Shown one piece after another: positions 43,579 to 53,200 of a stretch of 64,000 bases of DNA. Each line of letters opens with the position of its first letter. The first letter of the stretch is position 1. Below the pieces are notes generated by a model. It ran no database searches and had not been told where the DNA came from. It saw nothing but the letters and a program-made list of their open reading frames with translations. Origin of the DNA: Corallococcus sp. AS-1-6. GTDB lineage: Bacteria > Myxococcota > Myxococcia > Myxococcales > Myxococcaceae. Location: contig NZ_JAIQDE010000004.1 in the NCBI RefSeq assembly GCF_020037015.1, positions 124,001 to 188,000 of the forward strand, in the 5' to 3' direction. Made by a program: the position numbers and the translations under genes.

Positions 43579-44595
43579 ATGTCCATCTCCTCCCTGAACC
43601 GCGCGTCCTTCTTCCAGCCCTCCTCGAGCATCTCCCAGCTCAAGCCGGCGGCCGCTCCGGCTCAGGGTGGGGTGGGCGCCTCGGCGCAGCAGCCCCGGAA
43701 CGACCTGCGCCGGATGTTCATGGCCGACTCCTTCGAGGCGGGCCCGAGCCGGCTGGGTGGCGCCTCCGGGGACTTCCAGAAGCAACTGTCGGAGGTCGTG
43801 GCCCAGCTCACGCAGTTGGTGAAGATGCTCCAGACGCAGTCGCCCGCGGCGCTGGGCCAGGGCGCGGAGGGTGCCGCGTCCGCGGTGGGCGGCGTGGGCG
43901 GTGCGGCCCCGGCGCAGCAGGCGGCTCCCACGGCAGAGGGCGCGGCTCCGGCCTCCAGCGCGGACGCTCCGGCGCACCCCACGTACAACAGCGACGCGGG
44001 CCCCGGCTTCGGCCCGCCGTCCGCCGGATCCACGGAGCCCGCGCCCGCGAACGCGCCGTGGCTCGCGAAGAACAACGTCGGGTCGCCCTACAACAGCAAC
44101 ATGCAGCTCATCGACGAGAGCCAGAAGGGCCAGTTCAAGTACACCAACACCTTCACCAACAAGACGAACGAGCCTCAGACCCTCACGCTCTGGAACAAGA
44201 CGGGCGAGAACGGCAACCCGAACGACGGACAGAACTTCGACAAGAGCACGCCCAAGACGTTCACGCTCCAGCCCGGCCAGTCGCAGGTGGTGGCGTTCGA
44301 CAGCAACACCAGCGTGGCGTGGTGCGCGTCCAAGGACGGCACGGCGAAGCCCGGCGCGAACTCCGGTCAGACCTGGGGCGAGGCCACGTTCGCGAACTCC
44401 GGCACCGGCTGGAGCGGCTTCGACACCAGCCAGATTTCCCCCGCGGGCCACAACGGCAAGATGTCCATCACCAACGAGGCGACCGGCAAGACGGTGACGG
44501 AGGCCAACGCCTGGCAGACGGAGAAGGACGACCCCGCGCTCCACGACGTGGGCGTCCCCGCCGGTCCGCTGAACCTGCGCACGGAGATCGGCTGA
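43579..44595 (+). CDS. Hypothetical protein with Ala-rich N-terminus and beta-sandwich-like C-terminus
   Basis: A 338-residue protein with ATG 43579. No signal peptide is seen. The N-terminal 160 residues are Ala/Gly/Ser/Pro-rich with one helix (FQKQLSEVVAQLTQLVKMLQ). From about 175 the protein is strand-rich with Asn, Thr and Gly (FKYTNTFTNKTNEPQTLTLW, KTFTLQPGQSQVVAFDSNT), and NGKMSITNEATGKTVTE follows; this resembles thaumatin-like or dispase-autolysis-inducing-type sandwich proteins. The gene faces the flavoprotein gene. I do not know its function. Confidence 0.45.
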   Translation: MSISSLNRASFFQPSSSISQLKPAAAPAQGGVGASAQQPRNDLRRMFMADSFEAGPSRLGGASGDFQKQLSEVVAQLTQLVKMLQTQSPAALGQGAEGAASAVGGVGGAAPAQQAAPTAEGAAPASSADAPAHPTYNSDAGPGFGPPSAGSTEPAPANAPWLAKNNVGSPYNSNMQLIDESQKGQFKYTNTFTNKTNEPQTLTLWNKTGENGNPNDGQNFDKSTPKTFTLQPGQSQVVAFDSNTSVAWCASKDGTAKPGANSGQTWGEATFANSGTGWSGFDTSQISPAGHNGKMSITNEATGKTVTEANAWQTEKDDPALHDVGVPAGPLNLRTEIG

Positions 44596-44617
44596 AGGCC
44601 ATCCAACCCGCGATGAC

Positions 44618-45979
44618 TCAAAGGCCGAGCGCCGCCTTGCACGTCTTCACATACAGGTCCCGGAAGAGGTTGTCCGGGTCCGTGCGCTGCTTCACGGCCT
44701 GGTACGTCTCGCGGTTCCAGATGCTCCAGAAGGTCTCCTCGTCATAGTAGTTGTAGGAGATGAGCGTCTTGGTGCCGTTGACGCGCTGGAGCTCGTCCTC
44801 CAGCTCCTTGTAGACGTTGCGTCCCGGCGGCTGCTTCATGCCGTACACGGCCAGGTCCAGGAACAGAGGGTCCTTCATCCCGGACCACCACCGGGGCGTC
44901 AGCCATTCGTAGTCGCGCGTCCGCCGGAAGGGCACGCACCACACGGGGTAGTGACGCATCTCGCGGTGGTACCAGTCCATGAACGCGGCCGTGCCGGAGA
45001 AGGGGACGAACACGTCCACGATGACGGGCGGGTCCTTCTTCGGCAGCAGCCGGGTGAAGCGGTTGGCCGTCCTCAGCACGCTGTCGGAGTGGATGAGCCT
45101 TCCGAACAGCGCCCGCGCGAGGAGGTTCTTCGGTCTGACGTGCGTGACGCCCCGGTTGTAGCGGAAGAGGTAGTCATACGTCGTCAGGTAGTCCTCGCTC
45201 CGGCGCGGGATGCTCTCGCAGTAGGCCGTGAGCCAGTCGTAGCGGTGGACGTACGGGGCCCGGTCCACGAAGTGGCCCACGCACAGCACGTGCTTCGTGG
45301 GAGAGAAGATCTGCCCGTCCAGGTAGTCCGCGCCCGGGTCCTGGAAGTGGTGCCAGATGCCCTGCTGGAAGGACTCCAGGGTGGTGTGCGTCTCGTTCGT
45401 CACCCGCACGTAGGGCGCGCAGCGCGTGAGCCTGAAGCGCACCTTGGACAGGATGCCCAGCGTCCCGAACGAGCCGTGCATCATCTGGAAGAGGAGCGGC
45501 TCCTGCGTCGGGGAGCAGCGCAGCACGTCTCCCTTCGCGGTGATGACCTCGTACTCCAGGCACGTGTCGTGGAAGCCGCCCTGGCGGAAGGACATGGACT
45601 CGATGGAGCACCCCGCGATGGCGCCCCCGAGCGTGATGGTCTTGTGCTCGGGGACGATGAACGGGATGAGCCCGTGCGGCAGGGTCGCGCGCACCACCGC
45701 GTCGAAGGTGGCCGCGGGCTCGGCGGTGCAGGTCATCCCCACGGGATCGATGTCGAGGATGGCGTCCAGGTCGCCCAGGTCCACCTTCTCATCGCGGCGC
45801 CGCGCATCGAACCGCTTGGGGACGCTGTGGGGTGGGGACTTCTTCTTGAAGGACGCGGGCCCCTGGCCCTTACGTTGCCTCAATTGCTGGCTGATGGCTT
45901 CGACCTTCGCCTCGTGAAGCGCCTCCGCCCGTGAAGAGCCCTCCACCCGGGGACCGCCTGTCACAGACTCCGTGCACAT
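44618..45979 (-). CDS. DHCR24-like FAD-dependent oxidoreductase
   Basis: A 453-residue protein with ATG 45979 behind GGAGGAAAC. A Lys-rich N-terminus is followed by an FAD-binding (PCMH) domain: FIVPEHKTITLGGAIAGCSI, ESMSFRQGGFHDTCLEYEVI and ITAKGDVLRCS resemble the delta-24 sterol reductase (DHCR24) and its bacterial relatives. The remaining part matches the substrate domain (GSFGTLGILSKVRFR, YHREMRHYPVWCVPF, then NYYDEETFW). Such enzymes reduce isolated C=C bonds of lipids. As the last gene of the lipid cluster it may modify the synthase product. Substrate inferred only. Confidence 0.7.
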   Translation of the reverse strand: MCTESVTGGPRVEGSSRAEALHEAKVEAISQQLRQRKGQGPASFKKKSPPHSVPKRFDARRRDEKVDLGDLDAILDIDPVGMTCTAEPAATFDAVVRATLPHGLIPFIVPEHKTITLGGAIAGCSIESMSFRQGGFHDTCLEYEVITAKGDVLRCSPTQEPLLFQMMHGSFGTLGILSKVRFRLTRCAPYVRVTNETHTTLESFQQGIWHHFQDPGADYLDGQIFSPTKHVLCVGHFVDRAPYVHRYDWLTAYCESIPRRSEDYLTTYDYLFRYNRGVTHVRPKNLLARALFGRLIHSDSVLRTANRFTRLLPKKDPPVIVDVFVPFSGTAAFMDWYHREMRHYPVWCVPFRRTRDYEWLTPRWWSGMKDPLFLDLAVYGMKQPPGRNVYKELEDELQRVNGTKTLISYNYYDEETFWSIWNRETYQAVKQRTDPDNLFRDLYVKTCKAALGL

Positions 45980-46099
45980 CCGTTTCCTCCGTTGGCGGAA
46001 GGGTGGGGATGCCGCGGCGCGTGGTGAGCCCTCGCCTGTCGGAGCGGGGCCAACCCGGACGCCCACCCACCGGGCGGGCGTCCGGGCGGCTGGGGCCGC

Positions 46100-47173
46100 T
46101 CAGGTGGCTTCGAGCCGGCGGCGCAGCTCCGTGGTGCTGACCTCCTGCGTGCCGCCCCGGTCCATCAGCGTCTGTCCATCCTCGGAGTAGAGCGCTGGAC
46201 GCCGGTACAATGTGCGCAGGGCGTGCAGGTGCGGGTAGACGATGGAGGCCCGGGGGCTCAGCTCGCGCAGGTGCTTGCGCAGCAGGGGGGCATACCTGGG
46301 GCTCTGCGCCGGGAAGATGTGGTGCTCCTGGTGGTAGCTGAAGTTGAAGTGCAGCCAGTTCATCAGCGGGTGGGTCTCCACGCTGGCGGTGTTCACGAAG
46401 GGGTTGTCCGTCTCCTCCGCCGCGGGCTGCATCCAGTGGTTGGTGGCGATGTAGATCATCAGCGTGACGTTCCCGATGAGCAGCGGCAGCACCAGCGCGT
46501 AGAACGCGGCCCGGGGCCCCAGGACCCACCCGAGCGCCACCCAGCCCGCGGTGACGAGCACCGTGAGCACGCGCTCCCGGGTCCGGTGCAGGTGCACGTG
46601 CTGGAACGCGGGCAGCCGGCAGTGGTGCCAGAGGAAGGCCTGTCCCTGCGCGGTGAAGAAGACGCTGAAGCTGATGAAGCTCAGCCAGTGTCCGGAGCCG
46701 GGGGACATCGCGTGGAACAGCTTCGCGAACCCCTGGGTGTGCCAGTCCGTCCTGCGCGGGAGGATGTCCGGATCCCTCACCAGGACGTTGGCGGCGCCGT
46801 GGTGGGCCTGGACGTGCCAGGCCCTCCAGTTGCCCGGCGTCACCAGGAAGGGCGCGAAGCCCACCCAGCCCAGCAGGCTCTCCCACTTGCGGCCGTGGAA
46901 CACCGAGTGGTGCAGGGCCTCATGCGCGGCGAGCCCCACGGCGGTGATGAGCTGGCCCAGCGCGAACGCGATGAGCAGACAGGCCCAGTGGGGCAGCGTC
47001 CAGGTGCCGAGCACCCAGATGAGCGCCGCCTCCAGCGGCACCAGGCACAGCGCCACGATGCCTCGCAGGGGTTGTCGTTCGAAGGCCTCCGGAGGCAGCA
47101 CGCGGCGCAGCTCCGAGCGGAGCCGCTTGGCGTCATCCGGGGACAGGGGGATGGAAGAAGTGGAATCAGTCAT
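46100..47173 (-). CDS. Membrane fatty acid desaturase
   Basis: A 357-residue protein with ATG 47173. It has the three His boxes: HEALHH (84-89), HVQAHH (120-125) and HQEHH (281-285), which bind the di-iron centre. Four to five membrane segments are visible (LCLVPLEAALIWVLGTW, CLLIAFALGQLITAVGL, LSFISFSVFFT, VLTVLVTAGWVALGWVL, FYALVLPLLIGNVTLMIYI). The spacing fits front-end or acyl-lipid desaturases. It lies 29 bases after the synthase gene, so it probably inserts double bonds in the synthase product. Confidence 0.85.
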   Translation of the reverse strand: MTDSTSSIPLSPDDAKRLRSELRRVLPPEAFERQPLRGIVALCLVPLEAALIWVLGTWTLPHWACLLIAFALGQLITAVGLAAHEALHHSVFHGRKWESLLGWVGFAPFLVTPGNWRAWHVQAHHGAANVLVRDPDILPRRTDWHTQGFAKLFHAMSPGSGHWLSFISFSVFFTAQGQAFLWHHCRLPAFQHVHLHRTRERVLTVLVTAGWVALGWVLGPRAAFYALVLPLLIGNVTLMIYIATNHWMQPAAEETDNPFVNTASVETHPLMNWLHFNFSYHQEHHIFPAQSPRYAPLLRKHLRELSPRASIVYPHLHALRTLYRRPALYSEDGQTLMDRGGTQEVSTTELRRRLEAT

Positions 47174-47202
47174 GGCGGTTGCCTGGACGGGAGAAGGGGT
47201 TG

Positions 47203-50200
47203 TCAGGCCATGGGACGGGCGATGCCGCCTTCGACGAGCATCCGCAGGCGGCCGGCTTCGTCATGCGCCGCCACGGTGCCGCACTGGAGCAGGTCGCCCT
47301 CCACGCGAGGGGCGAGCGACTTCAGCGTGAGGCGGCGGGGAGCCCGGGAGTCGTGCGCCACCAGGTCGCGGTCGAACGTGGCCCGCTGGACGCCCACGGG
47401 CGCGAACACGTCATTGGACACGCCGTCCACGTGCATCGCGCTGAGGCGCAGGGCCGCGTCCAGCACGAGCGCCGGCACGCCGTGGCCCGCCTGCCGCGGA
47501 GTCTCCGGCAGCCCGAGCCGCGCGAAGCGGGCGTCCTCCTCCAGGCGGATCTCCTCCAGGCAGTCGAACATCCTGCGCAGCTCGATGGGGGAGCCCGTGG
47601 CGCAGTGCGGGTCGTGCACGGGCAGGCCGTGGCCCGAGGCGCGGGCGGCCTCCAGCCGGGGTGGGGGCCGGGGGGGCTCCGCCGTCAGCGTGAAGCGGGC
47701 CTCGGCGTAGACGAGGTCGCGCTCCAGCACCACGCCGGAGGCATGGACGATGTCCCCCGTGAGCTTCACCCGCACGCTGTGCTCGCCCGGGGCATCGGTG
47801 AGGGGCGTGCACTCGGCGCGCAGGGACTGCTGGCCGCCGGGCTTCACGCGGATGAAGCGGGAGAAGCGGACGTCCTCGATGGTGACGGTGCGCAGCTCGG
47901 GGCGTGCGTCGTCCAGGGCCGCCTGGAACATCAGGTCCAGGGCCCAGGCGCCGGGCAGGGTGGGCGTGCCCCGGACGAGGTGGTCCTCCAGGCACGGGAC
48001 GCTCGCCGCGTCGACGGTGAGCGGCCTTCGCGTGGGACGCGGAGGCTCCGGCGTGGGCGCGGGCGGGGCGAGGACCTCCAGGTGGTAGAAGGCGCGCTCG
48101 CTCTCGGTGAGCTGGACGTTGATGGGTTGGACGGGCTGGCCGTCCACCAGTTGGAGGAAGAGCGCCTCGCCCTCCTCCGCGCGGATGCCGCGCAGCCGGC
48201 GGCTGGCTCCGAGCACGCGGTACTCCGAGCCGCGCGTCATGCCGATGCCGTCCCAGGCGAGCCAGCCCACGCTGCACCACTGCACGTCCTGGCGCGCGTC
48301 ACTGACCCAGGCGCAGAGCCGGTCCAGCGCTTCGTTCGCCGCGCCGTAGTCCGCCTGTCCGTCGTTGCCGATGTAGCTGAACGCGGAGGTCAGGACGTGG
48401 AAGGGCACGGGGACCGGGAGGTGGCGAGCGCAGGCCTCGCGCAGGTTGCGCAGTCCCAGCAGCTTGGTGTCCAGCGTGCCGCGCAGCTCCGTGAGCCGGC
48501 GGCGGTGGAGCTTCTTGGACACCTGCGTGCCCGCGCCATGGACCACCAGGTCGAGCCGTCCGTGTTCGCGGAGCAGCTCCGCCACCACGCGGTCCACGTC
48601 CTCGGGACGGGTGACGTCCGCGGCGCGGTAGGTCATCTGGCCGGGAAGCCGCATGAGCCCATCGAGCGTGGTCCGCAGCTCGCGCACGGCCAGGTGGCGC
48701 TCGAAGCGTGCTCGCAGCGCGGGCATGCGCACGGAGCTGTCGCGGGCGAGCTCTGAGGCATAGAACTCGCGCTCCACGGCGCCCAGTTCCTCGTCGCGCG
48801 CCTGGAGCACGCGCTCGGGAGCGTCGGAAGGGTCGCTGCGGCCCAGGAGGACGACCTTGCAGCCGTACCGCTTGAGCAGCGCTCCGGCGAGGACGGCCGT
48901 CACGCCGCGTCCCCCGCCCGTGAGCAGGACCACCGAGTGGGAGTCGAGCGTGACGGCGGGCCGAGCCGGGACGTCCGTGGGCTGGAGCAGCCGGACGCAG
49001 CGGACGGAGCCGTCGAAGCAGACCTCCACCGGAGCGGTGTCGTCACCGGAGCCCAGCTCGGACGCGACGTGGTCGAGCGCCATGCGGAGCGGAAGCGGAC
49101 CCGTGGCGATGGCGCGGATGCCACGCGAGGGGACCTCGCGGCCCAGGGACTTGAGCAGGCCGGCGAAGAGGCCGGTGACGGGGTGCAGCGTCCGGCGCGC
49201 GCCGACGCCGCCGATGCACAGGCTCGCCAGCGTCACGTTGCCGGAGGACAGTGCCTCATAGGCGCGGCGGGCGGACAGGAAGAGCAGCTCCAGCGCTTCA
49301 TGGCGAAGGGCCGTGTCCGCGACGACGGAGGACTCGTTCTCCTGCGAAGGGAGCCGGCACACCGCGATGATGACCTGAGGCTCGAAGCCGAGCGCATCCA
49401 GGCCCGCCTCCGCGGTCTCCTCGCGAGTCAGGTCGATGCCGTGGAGCCGCGCCCCCGCATCGGAGGCACCCGAGTGGATGATGCGGAACTCAGGGCCGCA
49501 GACGTCGTGTGCCTGGGCCGAAAGTTCACGGGCCACGGCCTCGTCCTGAGCGATGAACAGCACCCGACGGCCACGGAGCCGTGATGCGCCGGTCGTCAGG
49601 GCCGGGCGCTCGACGAGCACAGGCGCGTGGTAGCGGATGGGAGCCGAGTGGTCGAAGCCCTCAGCGGCCTCCGAGCTGGGAGCGGAGGTCGACAGCGAAC
49701 GAGCCTCCCCCAAGCGAGCCGAGTCCGCCCGCGCCTGCACGGCCCCGGTGGCGGTCGCCTCGGAGTCGGGCCGCGCAGGGAGCGGCGCGATGGCGCCTGA
49801 TGCAAACGGAGCGCCATTCCCACGGGCCTCCAAGCTGCCCGCCCCCGGCGCGGAGCGGCCCAAACCTGTCCGACTGTCGGACAAGTTCCCGTAGTTCGAC
49901 TGGGGCGGCAGCCCCTCGCGACCGAAGTTGCCCAAACCTGTCCGACTGTCCGACAGGTTTTCTCGGCCCGGCAGCCCCTCGCGACCGTGGTTGGCCAAAC
50001 CTGTTGTCCGACTGTCCGACAGGTTCCCGCTTCCCGGCTGGGGCGGCAGCCCCTCGCGGCCGCGGTCGTCCAAACCTGTCCGACTGTCGGACAGGTTCCT
50101 GTGGTCCGACTGGGGCGGAAGCCCCTCGCGGCTGCGGTCGTCCAAACCTGTCCGACTGTCCGACAAGTTCCTGTGGTCCGACTGGGGCGGCAGCTCCTTG

Positions 50201-53200
50201 CTGCCGTGGTTCTGCAAACCTGTCCGACTGTCCGACAGGTTCCCGTGGCCCGGTTGGAACAGCAGCCCTTCCGGCCCGGCATGGTCCAAACCTGTCCGAC
50301 TGTCCGACAGGTTTCCGGTGTTCGGGTGGCGCGGCTGCGTCCGAGCCATCTCAGGTGATGCCGAGAGACTGGAGCGGCGCGGCAGCTCGCTTGCGTCCGC
50401 TCGGGTCGGTCCTCCCTGGCTGTCCAAACCTGTCCGACTGTCGGACAGGTTCGTGCGGTTCGCCGCCGGCAGGGCGGTACCTTCGAAGTCTCGATTCTCA
50501 GCACCGGGAACTGAAGGCATGCCCGAGGGCGTGGCGGCCGTCGCTGAAGCTCTGCGCTCCGCGGAGGGAGACCTCTCCGTCACCGATTGTTCCTCCGGGG
50601 CTCCAGGCCGGGCGCCGAGGCCAGGATGAAGCTGGAGCACCAGCCGTGTGCCGGTCGCGGCATCCGGATGGAATCGCAGCGTGACGGCCTGTCCTTCGGC
50701 GGCGGCCCGCACCGCGCTCAGCACCTCTTGTGCCTCCCGGGCGGAGTGGGGCGGCAACGTGAGGCCCGGTCCTGAGCTGGAGCCCGTGGCTTCGGACATC
50801 CGCAAATGGCACAGCGGCTTCAGGCCCTTCGCTTCCGCCATCGCGGCCGTGGTCACCGCCAACATCGTCATGCCCTCTTCGGGCGCGGATGCGGCGGGGC
50901 CTTCCCCGGGCCTCTTCACGTGAGCGCTGCCCACCAGCACCAGCTCGAAGCCGCTGTCCAACAGGGCCCTGGATGCCCGCAGCGACGCGGCCAACGTGCT
51001 GGCCCCCGCGTCCACCACGAAGTTCGGACCCTTGGTGTCGAGCACCCCCGCCACCCGCCCCGGCGTGACGTTGGGCATCATCCCCTGGAGCGTGTACGGC
51101 CCGGACGGCCGCAGCGCGCTCACCGCAGCGTGGAGCCGGTCCACCAGCGACAACAGCCGCGCGGCGTCCGGAGTCCGCTGGATGTGCTCGCGCAGCCTGC
51201 GCCGTGTGGAGTCCGCCAGCACCCGCTGCGTGGCCTCCACGCCCCGGCGCGTCTTGCCCTCCAACCCCAGGACGATGGCCGTCCCCGTCCGCAACGAATC
51301 GAACGCCCCCAGCTTCTTCACGGCGTCGCTCGCGACGATGAGCCCCAGGTGCTGCGTGAGGTCCATGTCCTCGGTGATGTCCGGCAACAGCCGCACGGAC
51401 GCGGGCAGCCGCATCCCCTTCGCGTCGAAGCGTACCTCCGGGAACATCCCCTCTGCGGCCACCACCACCAGCTCTTCACTCTTGGAGTGCACGGCCCTGG
51501 CGCGCGGCGCGAGCGCGCCTCCCCGGTACTCCTCCAACACCAGGTGCGCGTTCGTGCCGCCAAAGCCGAATCCGTTCGTGGCCGCCCGGCGCGGATGCTC
51601 CCCGTTCTCCGGCCACGGCTGCTCCCGCGTGCTCACCTCGAAGTCCGGCCCGAGCGCTCGCAGCCCCGCGCCTGGACGGTCGAAGTGGGACTGTGGCGGG
51701 ATGCTCCGGTGCTCCAGCGCCTTGCACAGCTTGATGACCGAAGCCGCGCCCGCGGCCCACCCGACATGGCCGATCAACGCCTTCACGCTCGCGAGCTGGA
51801 GTCCCTTGCGCTTGCCGCCGAAGACGCGGCCAATCGACTGCAGCTCGGTGGTGTCTCCGGCCGGCGTGGCCGTTCCGTGCGCTTCGAGGTACTGGATGGA
51901 CGCCGGTTCAACGCCCGCCGCCGCGTAGCACGCCTCCATCGCGGCCACCTGTCCGTCCGCTCTCGGGACGTTCGCGGAGCTGCTGCGCCCGTCGCTGGAC
52001 AGCCCCGCGCCACGGATGACCGCGTGCACCCGCAGCCCCGCGGAGACGGCGTCCTCCAGGCGCATCAGGCCGACCACTCCCGCGCCCTCTCCGAAGATGA
52101 CGCCATCCGCGCGCTCGTCGAACGGCCGGCTCCCCGTCGCGGAGAGCCCCTTGAACTGGGAGAACAGACAACTGTTGCCCGGCCCCGGTGAGAACACCCC
52201 GCCCGCGAGCACCAGGTCGGCCTCGCCGCGCTCCAGCGCCTTCATCCCCAGCGCGATGGCGTAGAGCGACGAGGCACACGCCGCGTCCAGCAGCACCGTG
52301 GATACGCTCGGGCCCACCACGTCCGTCACCACCGCCTGGAGGGTGGGGTGCGGCGCCAGCTCGGAGGACGTCGCGGTGACGCCCAGCGCCTCACGCATCA
52401 GCGCGGAGAAGTCCCGCGCCGTCTCTCCCCGTGCGCGCAGCAGGGCCTCTCCCGCTTCCACGCACAGCGCTTCGTCGTACTCGGGCGAACCGTCCGCGGT
52501 GGAGCCGAGCAGGCACTGGATGCGTCCCGGCGCGGTGGACCGCAAGGGCTCCATCGCCTGGCTGAGCGCAATGGCCAGCAAGCGCTGCTCTCGGCCATAG
52601 CGCAGGAAGCGCTCCGGCGCGATTCCCGGAGGCGGCGCGAGGTCGCTGTCCAGGACCCGCCCGGAGAGCAGCGTGTACGTGCGGTCCGGAGTCACCGCCG
52701 GACCCACGAAGTCCACGACCTGATCCGGATGGCTCACACCCGTGTCGACGATGCCGCTGATGCCCCGCTGGATGTTCCGCCAGTACGTCTCCGGATCCTT
52801 CGCGCCGCCCGGGAGCATGCAGCCCAGCGACACCACCGCGATGGCCGGAGCCACCGGCGTCACGGCCGCAGGGGCCACGGGCAGCGAATGGTCCACGGAC
52901 GTCAGCGCCACGGATGCGTCCTTCGGCAGGATCCGCTGGACCATGCGCGTGAGCCGCCCCCCGGTGCCGCAGTCCACGAACCGCGCGCAGCCCGCGCCCA
53001 CCAACGTCTCCACCGCGCCCGGGAAGTCGAAGGGCCGCACCAGGTGGGACGCGAGCGCCCCCGCCAGCTCGGACCCGCCACGTCCGTACACCCGCCGCTC
53101 GATGGGCGAATAGATGGGCCCCCGCGCCGGATGCACGGACAGGCCCGCGAGGCTCGCGCGGAACGCGGTGACCGCGGGCGACAGGCTCGGGTGGTGGAAC

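Noticed and set aside
49863-50451. CRISPR-like array (25-bp repeats with about 47-bp spacers)
   Set aside because: The spacers are similar to one another, all spacings keep the synthase reading frame, the whole stretch lies inside a coding gene, and no cas genes are near.
49581-50684. Plus-strand frame of 367 codons with repeated NLSDC-type motifs
   Set aside because: It arises because the palindromic DNA is open on both strands; the minus-strand synthase frame has the domains.
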